From NCBI GenBank assembly GCA_900316295.1, contig ONCJ01000003.1:26980-90979 (forward strand): DNA of 64,000 nucleotides. Direction: 5' to 3'. The translations under genes and the position numbers were made by a program. How positions within the stretch are numbered: position 1 is the first letter of the stretch; each line of letters begins with the position of its first letter. Positions 44,925 through 53,865 of the stretch are shown here, in pieces. Under the pieces are notes generated by a model. The model was not told where the DNA came from. It searched no databases and was given only the letters and a program-made list of their open reading frames with translations. Source of the DNA: an uncultured Prevotella sp. Lineage in GTDB: Bacteria > Bacteroidota > Bacteroidia > Bacteroidales > Bacteroidaceae.

Positions 44925-45674
44925 ATGGAAAAGATAAATAGAAGGATTGTCTTATTGGTATTGCCATTTATGGCTATGCCTATAATGGGTCAGGAGAAAC
45001 TAGACGAAGAGGCTTTGCCTACGTTTGTTAAGGACGTAGAAACGACGATTGCCGCAGATGTGGTAAGTCAGTATATCTGGAGAGGTCAGGATCTTGGCAA
45101 CGTGTCGCTACAGCCAACGTTGGGTGTGGGCTACAAGGGATTTAGCCTGAATGCATGGGGCTCGGTGGGATTGTCCGAACCGAAAGATACAAAGGAGTTC
45201 GACCTTACTGTGGCATATACCATTGGTAGACTGAATGTCGGAGTCACCGACTATTGGTTTGATGCAGGTCTTGATCCCGACAACCGTTACTTCAAGTATG
45301 GAGCACATGAGACCAATCATGTCTTCGAGGCAAATATAGGATACGACTTCGGACTCCTTAGTGTGCAATGGTTTACTAACTTTGCTGGCAATGATGGTGT
45401 CAACAAGCATGGGCACAGAGCCTATAGCTCGTATATGGAGGTGACCGCTCCTTTCAGGTTGGCTACGTGCGACTGGACGGCAGCCGTCGGAGCTGTGCCC
45501 TATGCTACTTCTTTTTACAATACTAATGGTTTTGCGGTGACCAATGTGTCACTTAAGGCCACTAAGGAGATACGTGTCACCGACACGTTTGCTATCCCCA
45601 TCTTCGGGCAGATAGCTGCCAATCCCCGTTCGCAGAAGGCATATCTGGTGGTCGGCTTCACATTACAACCTTGA
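44925..45674 (+). CDS. TorF-family putative outer-membrane porin
   Basis: A 249-residue secreted beta-rich protein. A signal peptide (1-22, ending IMGQ) is followed by alternating hydrophobic strands; the stretch VVSQYIWRGQDLGNVSLQPT is the hallmark of the TorF/Gcw_chp family, whose members often sit beside glnK-amtB in other phyla. A role in letting ammonium or small amines through the outer membrane is an inference. A TTG at 44919 is in frame but the ATG at 44925 is more likely. Confidence 0.8.
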   Translation: MEKINRRIVLLVLPFMAMPIMGQEKLDEEALPTFVKDVETTIAADVVSQYIWRGQDLGNVSLQPTLGVGYKGFSLNAWGSVGLSEPKDTKEFDLTVAYTIGRLNVGVTDYWFDAGLDPDNRYFKYGAHETNHVFEANIGYDFGLLSVQWFTNFAGNDGVNKHGHRAYSSYMEVTAPFRLATCDWTAAVGAVPYATSFYNTNGFAVTNVSLKATKEIRVTDTFAIPIFGQIAANPRSQKAYLVVGFTLQP

Positions 45675-45761
45675 TAAGATATAGGGAGAGAAGACGAAAG
45701 CCTTTTCTCCCTACTCTCATCAAGAAAGGACAATTGCAGAAAACTTCAAACAATTCATTAT

Positions 45762-47387
45762 ATGGAAACAAAGTATATCTTTATTACTGGCGGGGTGGCG
45801 TCATCTTTGGGCAAGGGCATCATCTCGGCATCACTCGGCAAACTGCTACAGGCAAGGGGGTACAACATCACCATCCAGAAGTTTGATCCTTACATCAATA
45901 TCGACCCAGGCACACTCAACCCCTACGAGCACGGCGAGTGTTACGTTACAAACGACGGTATGGAGACCGATCTCGACCTCGGCCACTATGAGCGATTTAC
46001 AGGTATACAGACCACACGCCATAATAGCGTTACCACAGGCCGTATCTATCTGAGCGTGATAGAGCGTGAGCGACGTGGCGACTATCTCGGTAAGACTATC
46101 CAGGTGGTACCGCATATCACTGACGAGATAAAACGCAGGATAAGACTCAACGAGACCAATGCCCCACATCAGCATCTTGACTTCGTGATTACGGAGATTG
46201 GTGGTACTATCGGCGACATAGAAAGCCAACCGTTTCTTGAGGCTATACGCCAGTTACGATGGGAATTAGGGCGAAATGCCATAAATGTCCATCTTACCTA
46301 TGTGCCCTATCTGGCTGCCGCAGGCGAACTGAAGACGAAGCCCACACAAACGAGTGTGAAGCAGTTGCAGGGGTTGGGTATTCAGCCCGACGTACTGGTG
46401 CTGCGTACCGAGCATGATCTCAGCGAAGAGCTACGCAAGAAGGTTGCTCACTTCTGTAATGTCGATGTCGATGCTGTCATTCAGAGCCAGGATTTGCCCA
46501 GCATCTATGAGGTTCCTGTCAATATGCAACGACAGGGACTCGACAGCGTCTGCCTGCGAAAGATGGGCATAGAACCAGGTCCGACACCAGAACTCGGGCC
46601 GTGGCGCAAATTTCTGGAATTGCGTAATAGTGCTACAGAGGTGGTCGACATCGCTCTCGTGGGCAAATACGACTTGCAGGATGCATACAAGAGTATACTG
46701 GAGAGCCTTGCTCATGCAGGCACATATAACAACAGGAAGGTAAGAACGCACTTTATCAATAGTGAACAACTCACACGGGAGAATGTTGCTAGGCAGCTTG
46801 GGAGTATGGCTGGTGTGGTGATCTGTCCAGGATTCGGTTTGCGAGGTATAGAGGGTAAGATTGTTGCGGCAGAATATACTCGTACACACGATATTCCTAC
46901 TTTTGGTATCTGTCTTGGTATGCAGATGATGGTGATAGAGTTTGCTCGCAATGTTTTGGAATATGAGGGTGCTACGAGCAGTGAGTTTGTTGATACTTCA
47001 CAAGCTACACATCTCAACCTACATCCCACATGTGTCATAGACCTTATGGAGGAACAAAAAAACATCACTCGTATGGGTGGTACGATGCGGCTGGGAGCAT
47101 ACGAATGTCGCCTCGTATCGGGCAGCCGTACATGGAAGGCGTATGGTGAACAAGATCTCATCAGCGAGCGCCACCGACATCGATATGAGTTCAATAATGA
47201 CTACCGTCAGGAGTTTGAGGAGCACGGCATGCGGTGTGTCGGCGTCAATCCCACAGCCAACCTTGTAGAGATTGTTGAGGTGCCAACCCTACGCTGGTAT
47301 ATCGGTACACAGTTCCATCCCGAGTATTCTTCTACGGTGCTCCATCCTCACCCGTTGTTTATGAGTTTCATTAAGGCATGTATATAA
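45762..47387 (+). CDS. pyrG: CTP synthase
   Basis: A 541-residue PyrG that aminates UTP with ammonia from glutamine. The synthetase domain starts KYIFITGGVASSLGKGI (ATP loop) and has EIGGTIGDIES; the class I amidotransferase domain has nucleophile Cys384 in FGICLGMQ and His/Glu in QFHPEYSS. It precedes purF by one base, so the two are cotranscribed. Confidence 0.96.
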   Translation: METKYIFITGGVASSLGKGIISASLGKLLQARGYNITIQKFDPYINIDPGTLNPYEHGECYVTNDGMETDLDLGHYERFTGIQTTRHNSVTTGRIYLSVIERERRGDYLGKTIQVVPHITDEIKRRIRLNETNAPHQHLDFVITEIGGTIGDIESQPFLEAIRQLRWELGRNAINVHLTYVPYLAAAGELKTKPTQTSVKQLQGLGIQPDVLVLRTEHDLSEELRKKVAHFCNVDVDAVIQSQDLPSIYEVPVNMQRQGLDSVCLRKMGIEPGPTPELGPWRKFLELRNSATEVVDIALVGKYDLQDAYKSILESLAHAGTYNNRKVRTHFINSEQLTRENVARQLGSMAGVVICPGFGLRGIEGKIVAAEYTRTHDIPTFGICLGMQMMVIEFARNVLEYEGATSSEFVDTSQATHLNLHPTCVIDLMEEQKNITRMGGTMRLGAYECRLVSGSRTWKAYGEQDLISERHRHRYEFNNDYRQEFEEHGMRCVGVNPTANLVEIVEVPTLRWYIGTQFHPEYSSTVLHPHPLFMSFIKACI

Positions 47388-47388
47388 T

Positions 47389-49161
47389 ATGGAACAGCTG
47401 AAGCATGAGTGTGGCATAGCGCTGATAAGACTGCTGAAGCCGCTGAGCTATTATCGTCAGAAATATGGCAGCAAGCGATACGGACTGAACAAGTTGTATC
47501 TGATGATGGAGAAACAGCACAATCGCGGACAGGAGGGTGCTGGTGTGGCATGTGTGGATATGGATTCTCCTGTAGGTGAGGAATACATGTTCCGTGAGCG
47601 CGCAGAGGGAAAAGATGCCATCACGGAGGTGTTCAAGGATATCGACCAGAGCAGTTTTAATGGTCAGCTGCTCATGGGACACCTACGTTATTCTACTACA
47701 GGAAAGAGTGGTCTTACGTATGTCCACCCATTCTTACGCCGTAACAACTGGAGGGCAAAGAACCTGTGCTTGTGTGGTAACTTTAATATGACTAACATTG
47801 ATGATGTGTTCCAACAGCTTGTCGATCAGGGGCAGTCACCACGTATCTATGGCGACTCGTACATCACACTCGAACTGATGGGACATAGGCTCGACCGTGA
47901 AGTGGAACGACTCTATGCCGAAGCCCGTAATCAAGGATTGTCGGGAAAGGATATTACCAGCTATATCGACGACAATGTGCAGATGGTCAATGTGTTGCGT
48001 ACTACGATGCCCCATTTTGATGGAGGTTATGTGATGTGTGGACTCACAGGTAGCGGCGAGATGTTTGCCATGCGTGATCCGTGGGGAATCCGTCCTGCCT
48101 ATTATTACAAGGACGATGAGGTGGTGGTGATAGCCAGTGAGCGCCCTGTGATACAGACCACCTTTGATCTTTCTGATGATGATGTCTGTGAACTCTTGCC
48201 TGGTCAGTCAATTATAGTCCACAGGAGTGGGGTGGTGGATACCAGTGAGATCATTCCTCCGAAGGGCAATTATCGTTGCTCGTTCGAGCGCATATACTTC
48301 AGTCGTGGCTCTGACAAGGATATATATACTGAGCGCAAACAGTTGGGCGAGCAACTCACACCTGCAATCATGCAAGCCATTAGTGGGGATGTTGAGAACA
48401 CGGTGTTTTCGTATATCCCCAATACCGCAGAGGTGGCATTTCACGGAATGATTGAGGGCATCAGACGACTGGGACACGAGCCACGCATCGAGAAGGTGAT
48501 TTGGAAAGATATCAAGTTGCGCACATTCATCACCGAGGGTACTGAGCGCAATGACCTCGCCGCCCATGTATATGATATCACCTATGGTAGTTTGCGACCA
48601 TATCAGGACAATCTCGTCATCATCGACGACTCTATAGTGCGTGGCACCACCCTCAAGGAGAGCATCTTCAAGATTCTCGACCGCCTCCATCCCAAAAAGA
48701 TCGTCATGGTGTCGAGTTCGCCTCAGATACGCTATCCTGACTATTACGGCATCGACATGTCCCATCTGCAGGAGCTGTGTGCTTTCAGGGCTGCCATTCA
48801 GCTCATCAAGGAGCGTGGCATGCAACAGCTGATAGACGATGTGTACAGTGAGTGTAGCCAATCTCTCAAAGTGTCGTCTAAGGAAGTCCTCCAACATAGG
48901 GGACGTAAAGTGAATTGCAACCCCGTACGCCGCATATACGAACAATTCTCTGTGGATGAGATCAACCGTAAGATAGTAGAGATGTTGCGACCTACGGACA
49001 TGCAAACACCTGTGGAGCTGGTGTTCCAGAGTGTAGAGGGACTGCACAATGCCATTCCCGAGCATCCTGGCGACTGGTATTTTACGGGCAGCTATCCCAC
49101 ACCAGGCGGAGTGAGGATGGTGAATCAGGCGTTCATAGAATATTACGAAACTAAAAACTAA
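47389..49161 (+). CDS. purF: Amidophosphoribosyltransferase-like class II glutamine amidotransferase
   Basis: A 590-residue enzyme of the PurF family, first step of purine synthesis. The glutaminase Cys8 lies in MEQLKHECGIALI, to be freed by loss of a 7-residue propeptide; MEKQHNRGQEGAGVACV and GHLRYSTTG are glutaminase motifs. The phosphoribosyltransferase part has VIIDDSIVRGTTLKESI. It is longer than most PurF (about 470-500). It is packed between pyrG and asnB (1 and 14 bp), and a paralogue lacking Cys is at 52082. Confidence 0.88.
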   Translation: MEQLKHECGIALIRLLKPLSYYRQKYGSKRYGLNKLYLMMEKQHNRGQEGAGVACVDMDSPVGEEYMFRERAEGKDAITEVFKDIDQSSFNGQLLMGHLRYSTTGKSGLTYVHPFLRRNNWRAKNLCLCGNFNMTNIDDVFQQLVDQGQSPRIYGDSYITLELMGHRLDREVERLYAEARNQGLSGKDITSYIDDNVQMVNVLRTTMPHFDGGYVMCGLTGSGEMFAMRDPWGIRPAYYYKDDEVVVIASERPVIQTTFDLSDDDVCELLPGQSIIVHRSGVVDTSEIIPPKGNYRCSFERIYFSRGSDKDIYTERKQLGEQLTPAIMQAISGDVENTVFSYIPNTAEVAFHGMIEGIRRLGHEPRIEKVIWKDIKLRTFITEGTERNDLAAHVYDITYGSLRPYQDNLVIIDDSIVRGTTLKESIFKILDRLHPKKIVMVSSSPQIRYPDYYGIDMSHLQELCAFRAAIQLIKERGMQQLIDDVYSECSQSLKVSSKEVLQHRGRKVNCNPVRRIYEQFSVDEINRKIVEMLRPTDMQTPVELVFQSVEGLHNAIPEHPGDWYFTGSYPTPGGVRMVNQAFIEYYETKN

Positions 49162-49175
49162 AAACAAAAAAAACT

Positions 49176-50873
49176 ATGTGTGGAATTGTAGCAATATTAA
49201 ATGTCAGAGAGCAGTCGCATGAGTTGCGTGAGAAGGCTCTCAGTATGAGTAGGAAAGTCAGACATCGTGGTCCTGACTGGAGCGGTATCTATTGTGGCGG
49301 TACGGCAATACTCGCCCATGAACGACTCAGCATAGTTGACCCCGAAAGTGGCGGCCAGCCTCTATATTCGCCCGACAGGAAACAGGTGCTGGCTGTCAAT
49401 GGTGAAATATACAATCATCAGGATATCCGTCGACAACTTGCTGGGAGCTATGACTTTCAGACGGGTTCTGACTGTGAGGTCATCCTCGCTCTCTATCGTC
49501 AGTGGCGTGACTCTGCCGAAAGTCAAAGCTCTCAGTCCTTTACACAGATGCTTGAGCAACTCAATGGTATATTTGCTTTCGTACTCTACGACGAGGAGCG
49601 CGATGAATTTCTTATTGCTCGCGACCCGATAGGTGTCATACCGCTATATATCGGTTACGACAGTGACGGAACAGTCTATGTGGCTTCCGAACTGAAAGCC
49701 CTTGAGGGCAAGTGTGAAGTATATGAGCCTTTCTTGCCTGGTCATTACTACTGGAGTGTGTCGCCAGGAATGAAGAAATACTACCAGCGTGACTGGATGG
49801 ACTACGATGCTGTTCGTGACAACCCCGCATCGGTTCAGGCTATACGCGACGCATTGGAGGCGGCAGTCAGACGTCAGCTTATGTCTGACGTACCTTATGG
49901 CGTGCTGCTCTCTGGTGGACTCGACTCCTCTGTTATCTCAGCCGTCGCCGAACGTTATGCCGAGATGCGTATAGAGGACGAAGGTAAGAGCCGAGCCTAT
50001 TGGCCACGTCTTCATTCTTTTGCCGTAGGACTGAAGGGGGCTCCCGACCTTGCAAAGGCACGTCTCGTTGCCGATCATATAGGCACAGTCCATCACGAGA
50101 TCAACTATACTATTCAGGAGGGTCTGGATGCCATTCGCGACGTCATCTATTTCATCGAGACCTATGATGTCACTACCGTTCGTGCCTCCACGCCAATGTT
50201 CTTGTTGGCAAGAGTCATCAAGTCTATGGGCATCAAGATGGTCCTTTCTGGCGAGGGTGCCGATGAGGTCTTCGGGGGCTATCTGTACTTCCATAAGGCT
50301 CCCGATGCTAAAGCGTTCCACGAAGAGACCGTGCGCAAACTGTCCAAACTTCATCTTTATGACTGTCTTCGTGCCAATAAGAGCTTGTCGGCATGGGGAG
50401 TAGAGGGTAGGGTGCCGTTTCTCGACAAGGAATTTCTTGATGTTGCTATGCGTACAAATCCCGAGGCTAAGATGTGTCCTCATACGACTATAGAGAAGAA
50501 GATAGTACGCGAGGCGTTCAGTGACATGCTGCCCGAGGCGGTGGCTTGGCGACAGAAGGAACAGTTCTCTGACGGAGTGGGCTATTCATGGATAGACACC
50601 CTGAAGCAGATTACATCTGAGGCGGTCAGTGATGAGCAGATGGAGCATGCGGCAGAGCGGTTCCCCATCAATCCGCCCAAGAATAAAGAAGAATACTATT
50701 ATCGTACCATCTTTGCCGAGCACTTCCCCAGCGACTCTGCTGCTCGCAGCGTACCCAGCGAGGCAAGCGTGGCATGTTCTACAGCAGTCGCCCTTGAATG
50801 GGATGAGGCATTTCAGGGACTTAATGACCCCAGTGGCAGAGCCGTAAAAGGCGTCCACGAGCAAGCATACTAA
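49176..50873 (+). CDS. asnB: Asparagine synthetase B (glutamine-hydrolysing)
   Basis: A 565-residue AsnB. Cys2 (MCGIVAIL) becomes the N-terminal nucleophile; RHRGPDWSG and NGEIYNHQ are glutaminase motifs. The synthetase domain has the ATP loop LLSGGLDSSVIS (about residues 244-255) and SGEGADEVFGGY. It makes asparagine from aspartate. It closes the pyrG-purF-asnB set, all of which need glutamine as nitrogen donor. A Ser/Gln-rich stretch RDSAESQSSQSF (about 109-120) in the glutaminase domain is unusual. Confidence 0.95.
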   Translation: MCGIVAILNVREQSHELREKALSMSRKVRHRGPDWSGIYCGGTAILAHERLSIVDPESGGQPLYSPDRKQVLAVNGEIYNHQDIRRQLAGSYDFQTGSDCEVILALYRQWRDSAESQSSQSFTQMLEQLNGIFAFVLYDEERDEFLIARDPIGVIPLYIGYDSDGTVYVASELKALEGKCEVYEPFLPGHYYWSVSPGMKKYYQRDWMDYDAVRDNPASVQAIRDALEAAVRRQLMSDVPYGVLLSGGLDSSVISAVAERYAEMRIEDEGKSRAYWPRLHSFAVGLKGAPDLAKARLVADHIGTVHHEINYTIQEGLDAIRDVIYFIETYDVTTVRASTPMFLLARVIKSMGIKMVLSGEGADEVFGGYLYFHKAPDAKAFHEETVRKLSKLHLYDCLRANKSLSAWGVEGRVPFLDKEFLDVAMRTNPEAKMCPHTTIEKKIVREAFSDMLPEAVAWRQKEQFSDGVGYSWIDTLKQITSEAVSDEQMEHAAERFPINPPKNKEEYYYRTIFAEHFPSDSAARSVPSEASVACSTAVALEWDEAFQGLNDPSGRAVKGVHEQAY

Positions 50874-50891
50874 AAAGAAAAACAAGTTTAA

Positions 50892-51071
50892 TTTGTTTTT
50901 CCGCTCACTTAATCGTACCTCTGACTTTGCCGAAGGTACTTTCGTTCGGGAAAATCCAAATTTATTTGGTTTTCCGCTCACTTAATCGTACCTTTGACTT
51001 GCGTCGAAGGTACTTTCGTTCGGGAAAATCCAAATTTAATTTTGTTTTCCGCTCACTTAATCGTACCTTTG
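50892..51071 (+). promoter_or_regulatory. Triple promoter repeat before the pantothenate kinase gene
   Basis: Three tandem copies (period 73-75 bp) of a unit with TTTG, 19-20 bp containing CCGCTCACTTAATCG, and TACCTTTG. Boxes: 50892/50916 (here TACCTCTG, damaged), 50965/50989 and 51041/51064. Between copies runs GAAGGTACTTTCGTTCGGG. The last -7 box ends 5 bp before the ATG, so that transcript would be leaderless. Confidence 0.75.
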
Positions 51072-51076
51072 TCGCC

Positions 51077-51907
51077 ATGAAGACAGTAATAGGTATAGAC
51101 GTGGGAATCTCGACGACTAAGATTGTCGGACTGAGAGACGGAAAGATCATTTCTCCAATGCGCATCAAGGCTACCGATCCTGTAGCTTCGCTCTATGGTG
51201 CTTTCGGCAGGTATATGCACGACAATGGAATCCAGCTGGGCGATGTCGACAGGGTGATGCTTACGGGTGTCGGTGCGGCATATATCGAGCAGCCCATGTA
51301 TGGGCTTCCCACCGAGCATGTGGACGAGTTTGTGTGTGACGGTCTCGGAGCCCGCTATGAGTCGAAGCTCGACCGTATGATTGTGGTGAGCATGGGAACC
51401 GGTACGTCGTTGGTGATGTGCGACGGCGACGACATCCATCATATCGGTGGTATAGGTATTGGTGGCGGAACGCTTAACGGTCTGTCGCGTTTGCTCCTGA
51501 AGACTGATGATGTGAAGCAGGTCGTGTCGCTCGCTATGCAGGGCGACATCTCGCATGTTAATCTCCTGATAGGAGATATCAGCGCCAAGCCGCTTCCAGG
51601 TCTGCCGATGAATGCTACAGCGTCGCTCTTTGCCAGTGCTCAGGCTAATGCTCCGCGTGAGGATATAGCCTTGGGACTAATCTATCTTGTGTTGCAGACG
51701 GTAGGGTCGGCAGCGGTGTTGTCGTCGCTGAACTCTGGTATTCGCGACTTTGTGCTCATAGGCAATCTGACCTTGTTGCCGCAGTGTAAGAGTATTTTCC
51801 CGATGATGGAGAAGCTATATGGTGTTCACTTCATCATACCAAAGTATTCTGAGTTCTGTACGGCAATAGGCGCCGCGCTTACTTATAAGACAAAAAATGA
51901 AGAGTGA
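51077..51907 (+). CDS. coaW: Type II pantothenate kinase
   Basis: A 276-residue ASKHA-fold kinase: phosphate-1 loop GIDVGISTTKIVGL, MGTGTSLVM and GGIGIGGGTLNGLS (phosphate-2), matching the eukaryotic/staphylococcal type II PanK. It phosphorylates pantothenate, the first step of CoA synthesis. The frame is open for 50 codons upstream, but those codons merely read through the promoter repeats, so the start is ATG 51077. The stop lies in a terminator stem. Confidence 0.88.
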   Translation: MKTVIGIDVGISTTKIVGLRDGKIISPMRIKATDPVASLYGAFGRYMHDNGIQLGDVDRVMLTGVGAAYIEQPMYGLPTEHVDEFVCDGLGARYESKLDRMIVVSMGTGTSLVMCDGDDIHHIGGIGIGGGTLNGLSRLLLKTDDVKQVVSLAMQGDISHVNLLIGDISAKPLPGLPMNATASLFASAQANAPREDIALGLIYLVLQTVGSAAVLSSLNSGIRDFVLIGNLTLLPQCKSIFPMMEKLYGVHFIIPKYSEFCTAIGAALTYKTKNEE

Positions 51908-51924
51908 ACCACTCTTCATTTTTT
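51892..51924. terminator. Terminator of coaW
   Basis: A perfect 15-bp stem, AAAAAATGAAGAGTG (51892-51906) with its complement (51910-51924), loop AAC, then T-rich DNA. It includes the coaW TGA. Confidence 0.88.
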
Positions 51925-52024
51925 CTTTTTAAGTTTCGCATTCGCTCCGCTCGAGCGAAAGACAAATGTTTTACTTCTTAAATCTCTACTTCAATAGGGA
52001 ATTTCAAGGAAAAAGACTATTGTC

Positions 52025-52069
52025 TTTAACTCCTTTAACTCCTTTAACTCCTTTAACTCCTTTAACTCC
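52025..52069. repeat. Five perfect copies of TTTAACTCC
   Basis: A 9-bp microsatellite between coaW and the convergent PurF-like gene, directly before the latter's 3' end. Confidence 0.92.
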
Positions 52070-52081
52070 TCTCTATTTGAG

Positions 52082-53527
52082 TTATTCTTCATTAAAGTCC
52101 CAACTGGAACCGTCGAAGCAGTGTGTACAAATTCGCTCCTTTGGTAGTCCGATGCTCTCGATGAGCGACTCCAGCTTTGCAAACTTCACCGAGGTCAGTC
52201 CCAGCCTGTTGCCTATCTCCTTCACCATACGTTGGTATTCTGGTGAGTCGGTGGTGGCATATCGTTTCAGCGTCTCCTTCGATTCGTTCTCTGCGCTGGA
52301 AGAGTCCTCCTTCTCGAAGTCGCGTATTATGCGACGTGTTATCAGCTCGAGGTCGCTCTTCGAGGCAGTAAAGCCGATGAATGGGCAGCCATAGATCAGC
52401 GGAGGACACGATATGCGCACATGTACCTCTTTCGCCCCGTTCTCAAAGAACGTCCTAACGTTATCTCTCAGCTGCGTGCCGCGCACTATCGAGTCGTCAC
52501 AGAACACCACTCGCTTGTCCCTGAGTATGGCAGAGTTGGGTATCAGCTTCATGCGAGCCACAAGATCCCTGCGCTGCTGGCTGCCTGGAGTGAAGCTGCG
52601 AGGCCATGTTGGTGTATATTTCAGTACGGCTCGCTGATAGGGCACACCCTTGCCGTCGCTATATCCCAGCGCCATACCTACTCCCGAGTCAGGTATTCCG
52701 CATACGCAGTCAGCGTGGGTCTCTTGGTCTTGCAGACCCATCATCCTGCCGTTCTGCTCTCTCACAGCCTCTGTGTTTATTCCCTCATAGTTGCTGGCAG
52801 GAAATCCGTAGTATACCCACAGGAACGAGCATATCTGGCAGCGGCTGAAGGGCTTTTGCAACACCTCCATACGGTCAGCCCACAAACGTACTATCTCGCC
52901 AGGACCAATGTCGCGTACCACATTGTAGTCAAGATTAGGAAATGCCGTCGACTCGCTCGTAGCAGCGTATGCCCCATCCTTCTTACCGATAACAATCGGT
53001 GTACGTCCCAGGGCGTCACGCGCGGCAATGATGCCGTCCTCAGTCAGTATCAGCATTGAGCACGACCCCTTTATCTTTCTGTATACAAGATTGATACCCT
53101 CTACGAATGACGACCCCATATTGATGAGTAGCGCTACCAGTTCTGTCTGGTTTATCTTGTTGGCACTCTGCTCGCTGAAGTGCATCCTTTGTGCCAAGAG
53201 CTCGTCGGCAATCTCCTTCTGGTTGTTTATCTTTGCTACCGTCACCACCGCGTATCTGCCAAGGTGCGAGTTCACGATGATGGGTTGTGGATCGGTATCG
53301 CTGATCACTCCAATACCTTGCTTGCCTACAAAGTTATCCAGCTCGTCTTCAAATCGAGAACGGAAGTAGTTACGTTCCAGAGAGTGTATCGACCGATTGA
53401 ATCCCTGCTCGGGATCAAACGTTACGAGACCTGCTCGTTTTGTACCAAGATGAGATTGATAATCAGTACCGTAAAACAAATCGTTTACGCATTCCTTAAC
53501 GGCGATAGTGCCAAAAAAACCACCCAT
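52082..53527 (-). CDS. PurF-like protein lacking the glutaminase cysteine
   Basis: A 481-residue PurF paralogue. It starts MGGFFGTIAVKECVNDLFYG: position 2 is Gly, so there is no N-terminal Cys nucleophile for glutamine hydrolysis. The phosphoribosyltransferase loop VVFCDDSIVRGTQL and the interdomain GIPDSGVGMALGYSDGKG are intact. It could use free ammonia, borrow ammonia from another enzyme, or make a different ribosylamine. Similar Cys-less MGGFFG proteins are, as I recall, common in Bacteroides. The open frame extends to 53587 but the promoter at 53558-53588 fixes the start at 53527. Confidence 0.85.
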   Translation of the reverse strand: MGGFFGTIAVKECVNDLFYGTDYQSHLGTKRAGLVTFDPEQGFNRSIHSLERNYFRSRFEDELDNFVGKQGIGVISDTDPQPIIVNSHLGRYAVVTVAKINNQKEIADELLAQRMHFSEQSANKINQTELVALLINMGSSFVEGINLVYRKIKGSCSMLILTEDGIIAARDALGRTPIVIGKKDGAYAATSESTAFPNLDYNVVRDIGPGEIVRLWADRMEVLQKPFSRCQICSFLWVYYGFPASNYEGINTEAVREQNGRMMGLQDQETHADCVCGIPDSGVGMALGYSDGKGVPYQRAVLKYTPTWPRSFTPGSQQRRDLVARMKLIPNSAILRDKRVVFCDDSIVRGTQLRDNVRTFFENGAKEVHVRISCPPLIYGCPFIGFTASKSDLELITRRIIRDFEKEDSSSAENESKETLKRYATTDSPEYQRMVKEIGNRLGLTSVKFAKLESLIESIGLPKERICTHCFDGSSWDFNEE

Positions 53528-53557
53528 TGCTATATTATCCTTGTTGAAATATGCGTG

Positions 53558-53671
53558 CAAAGGTAATGAAAACTGAGAGCAGAACAAAATAAATTTGTAT
53601 TTATTTTTCTGCCGAGGTGCATCTTACCTTATGTAAAATTACGAATAAGCGAGGACAATGCAAAGAAAAAT
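53558..53671 (-). promoter_or_regulatory. 114-bp promoter repeat, copy A
   Basis: On the minus strand TTTG (53585-53588), 19 bp, TACCTTTG (53558-53565), driving the PurF-like gene with a leader of about 25-30 nt. The repeat extends to 53671 and is nearly identical to copy B. Confidence 0.75.
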
Positions 53672-53709
53672 CAAAAATTTCTTTTATTGTCGAGCGAAAG
53701 TAATTTATC

Positions 53710-53823
53710 CAAAGGTAATGAAAACCGAGAGCAGAACAAAATAAATTTGTATTTATTTTTATGCCGAGGTGCATCTTGCCTTATGTAAAATTACGAATAA
53801 GCGAGGACAATGCAAAGAAAAAT
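53710..53823 (-). promoter_or_regulatory. 114-bp promoter repeat, copy B
   Basis: A direct repeat of copy A offset by 152 bp, with five or fewer differences seen and the same -33 and -7 boxes (TACCTTTG at 53710-53717). It lies just after the hipT-like gene end, as a second promoter for the PurF-like gene. Confidence 0.75.
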
Positions 53824-53865
53824 GGTTCGTCTACAAAGACACGATAAAGTCACAGAACCACCAAA

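Noticed and set aside
50927-51076. N-terminal extension of the pantothenate kinase
   Set aside because: The codons only translate the promoter repeats (recurring FRSLNRTF); the kinase begins at ATG 51077.
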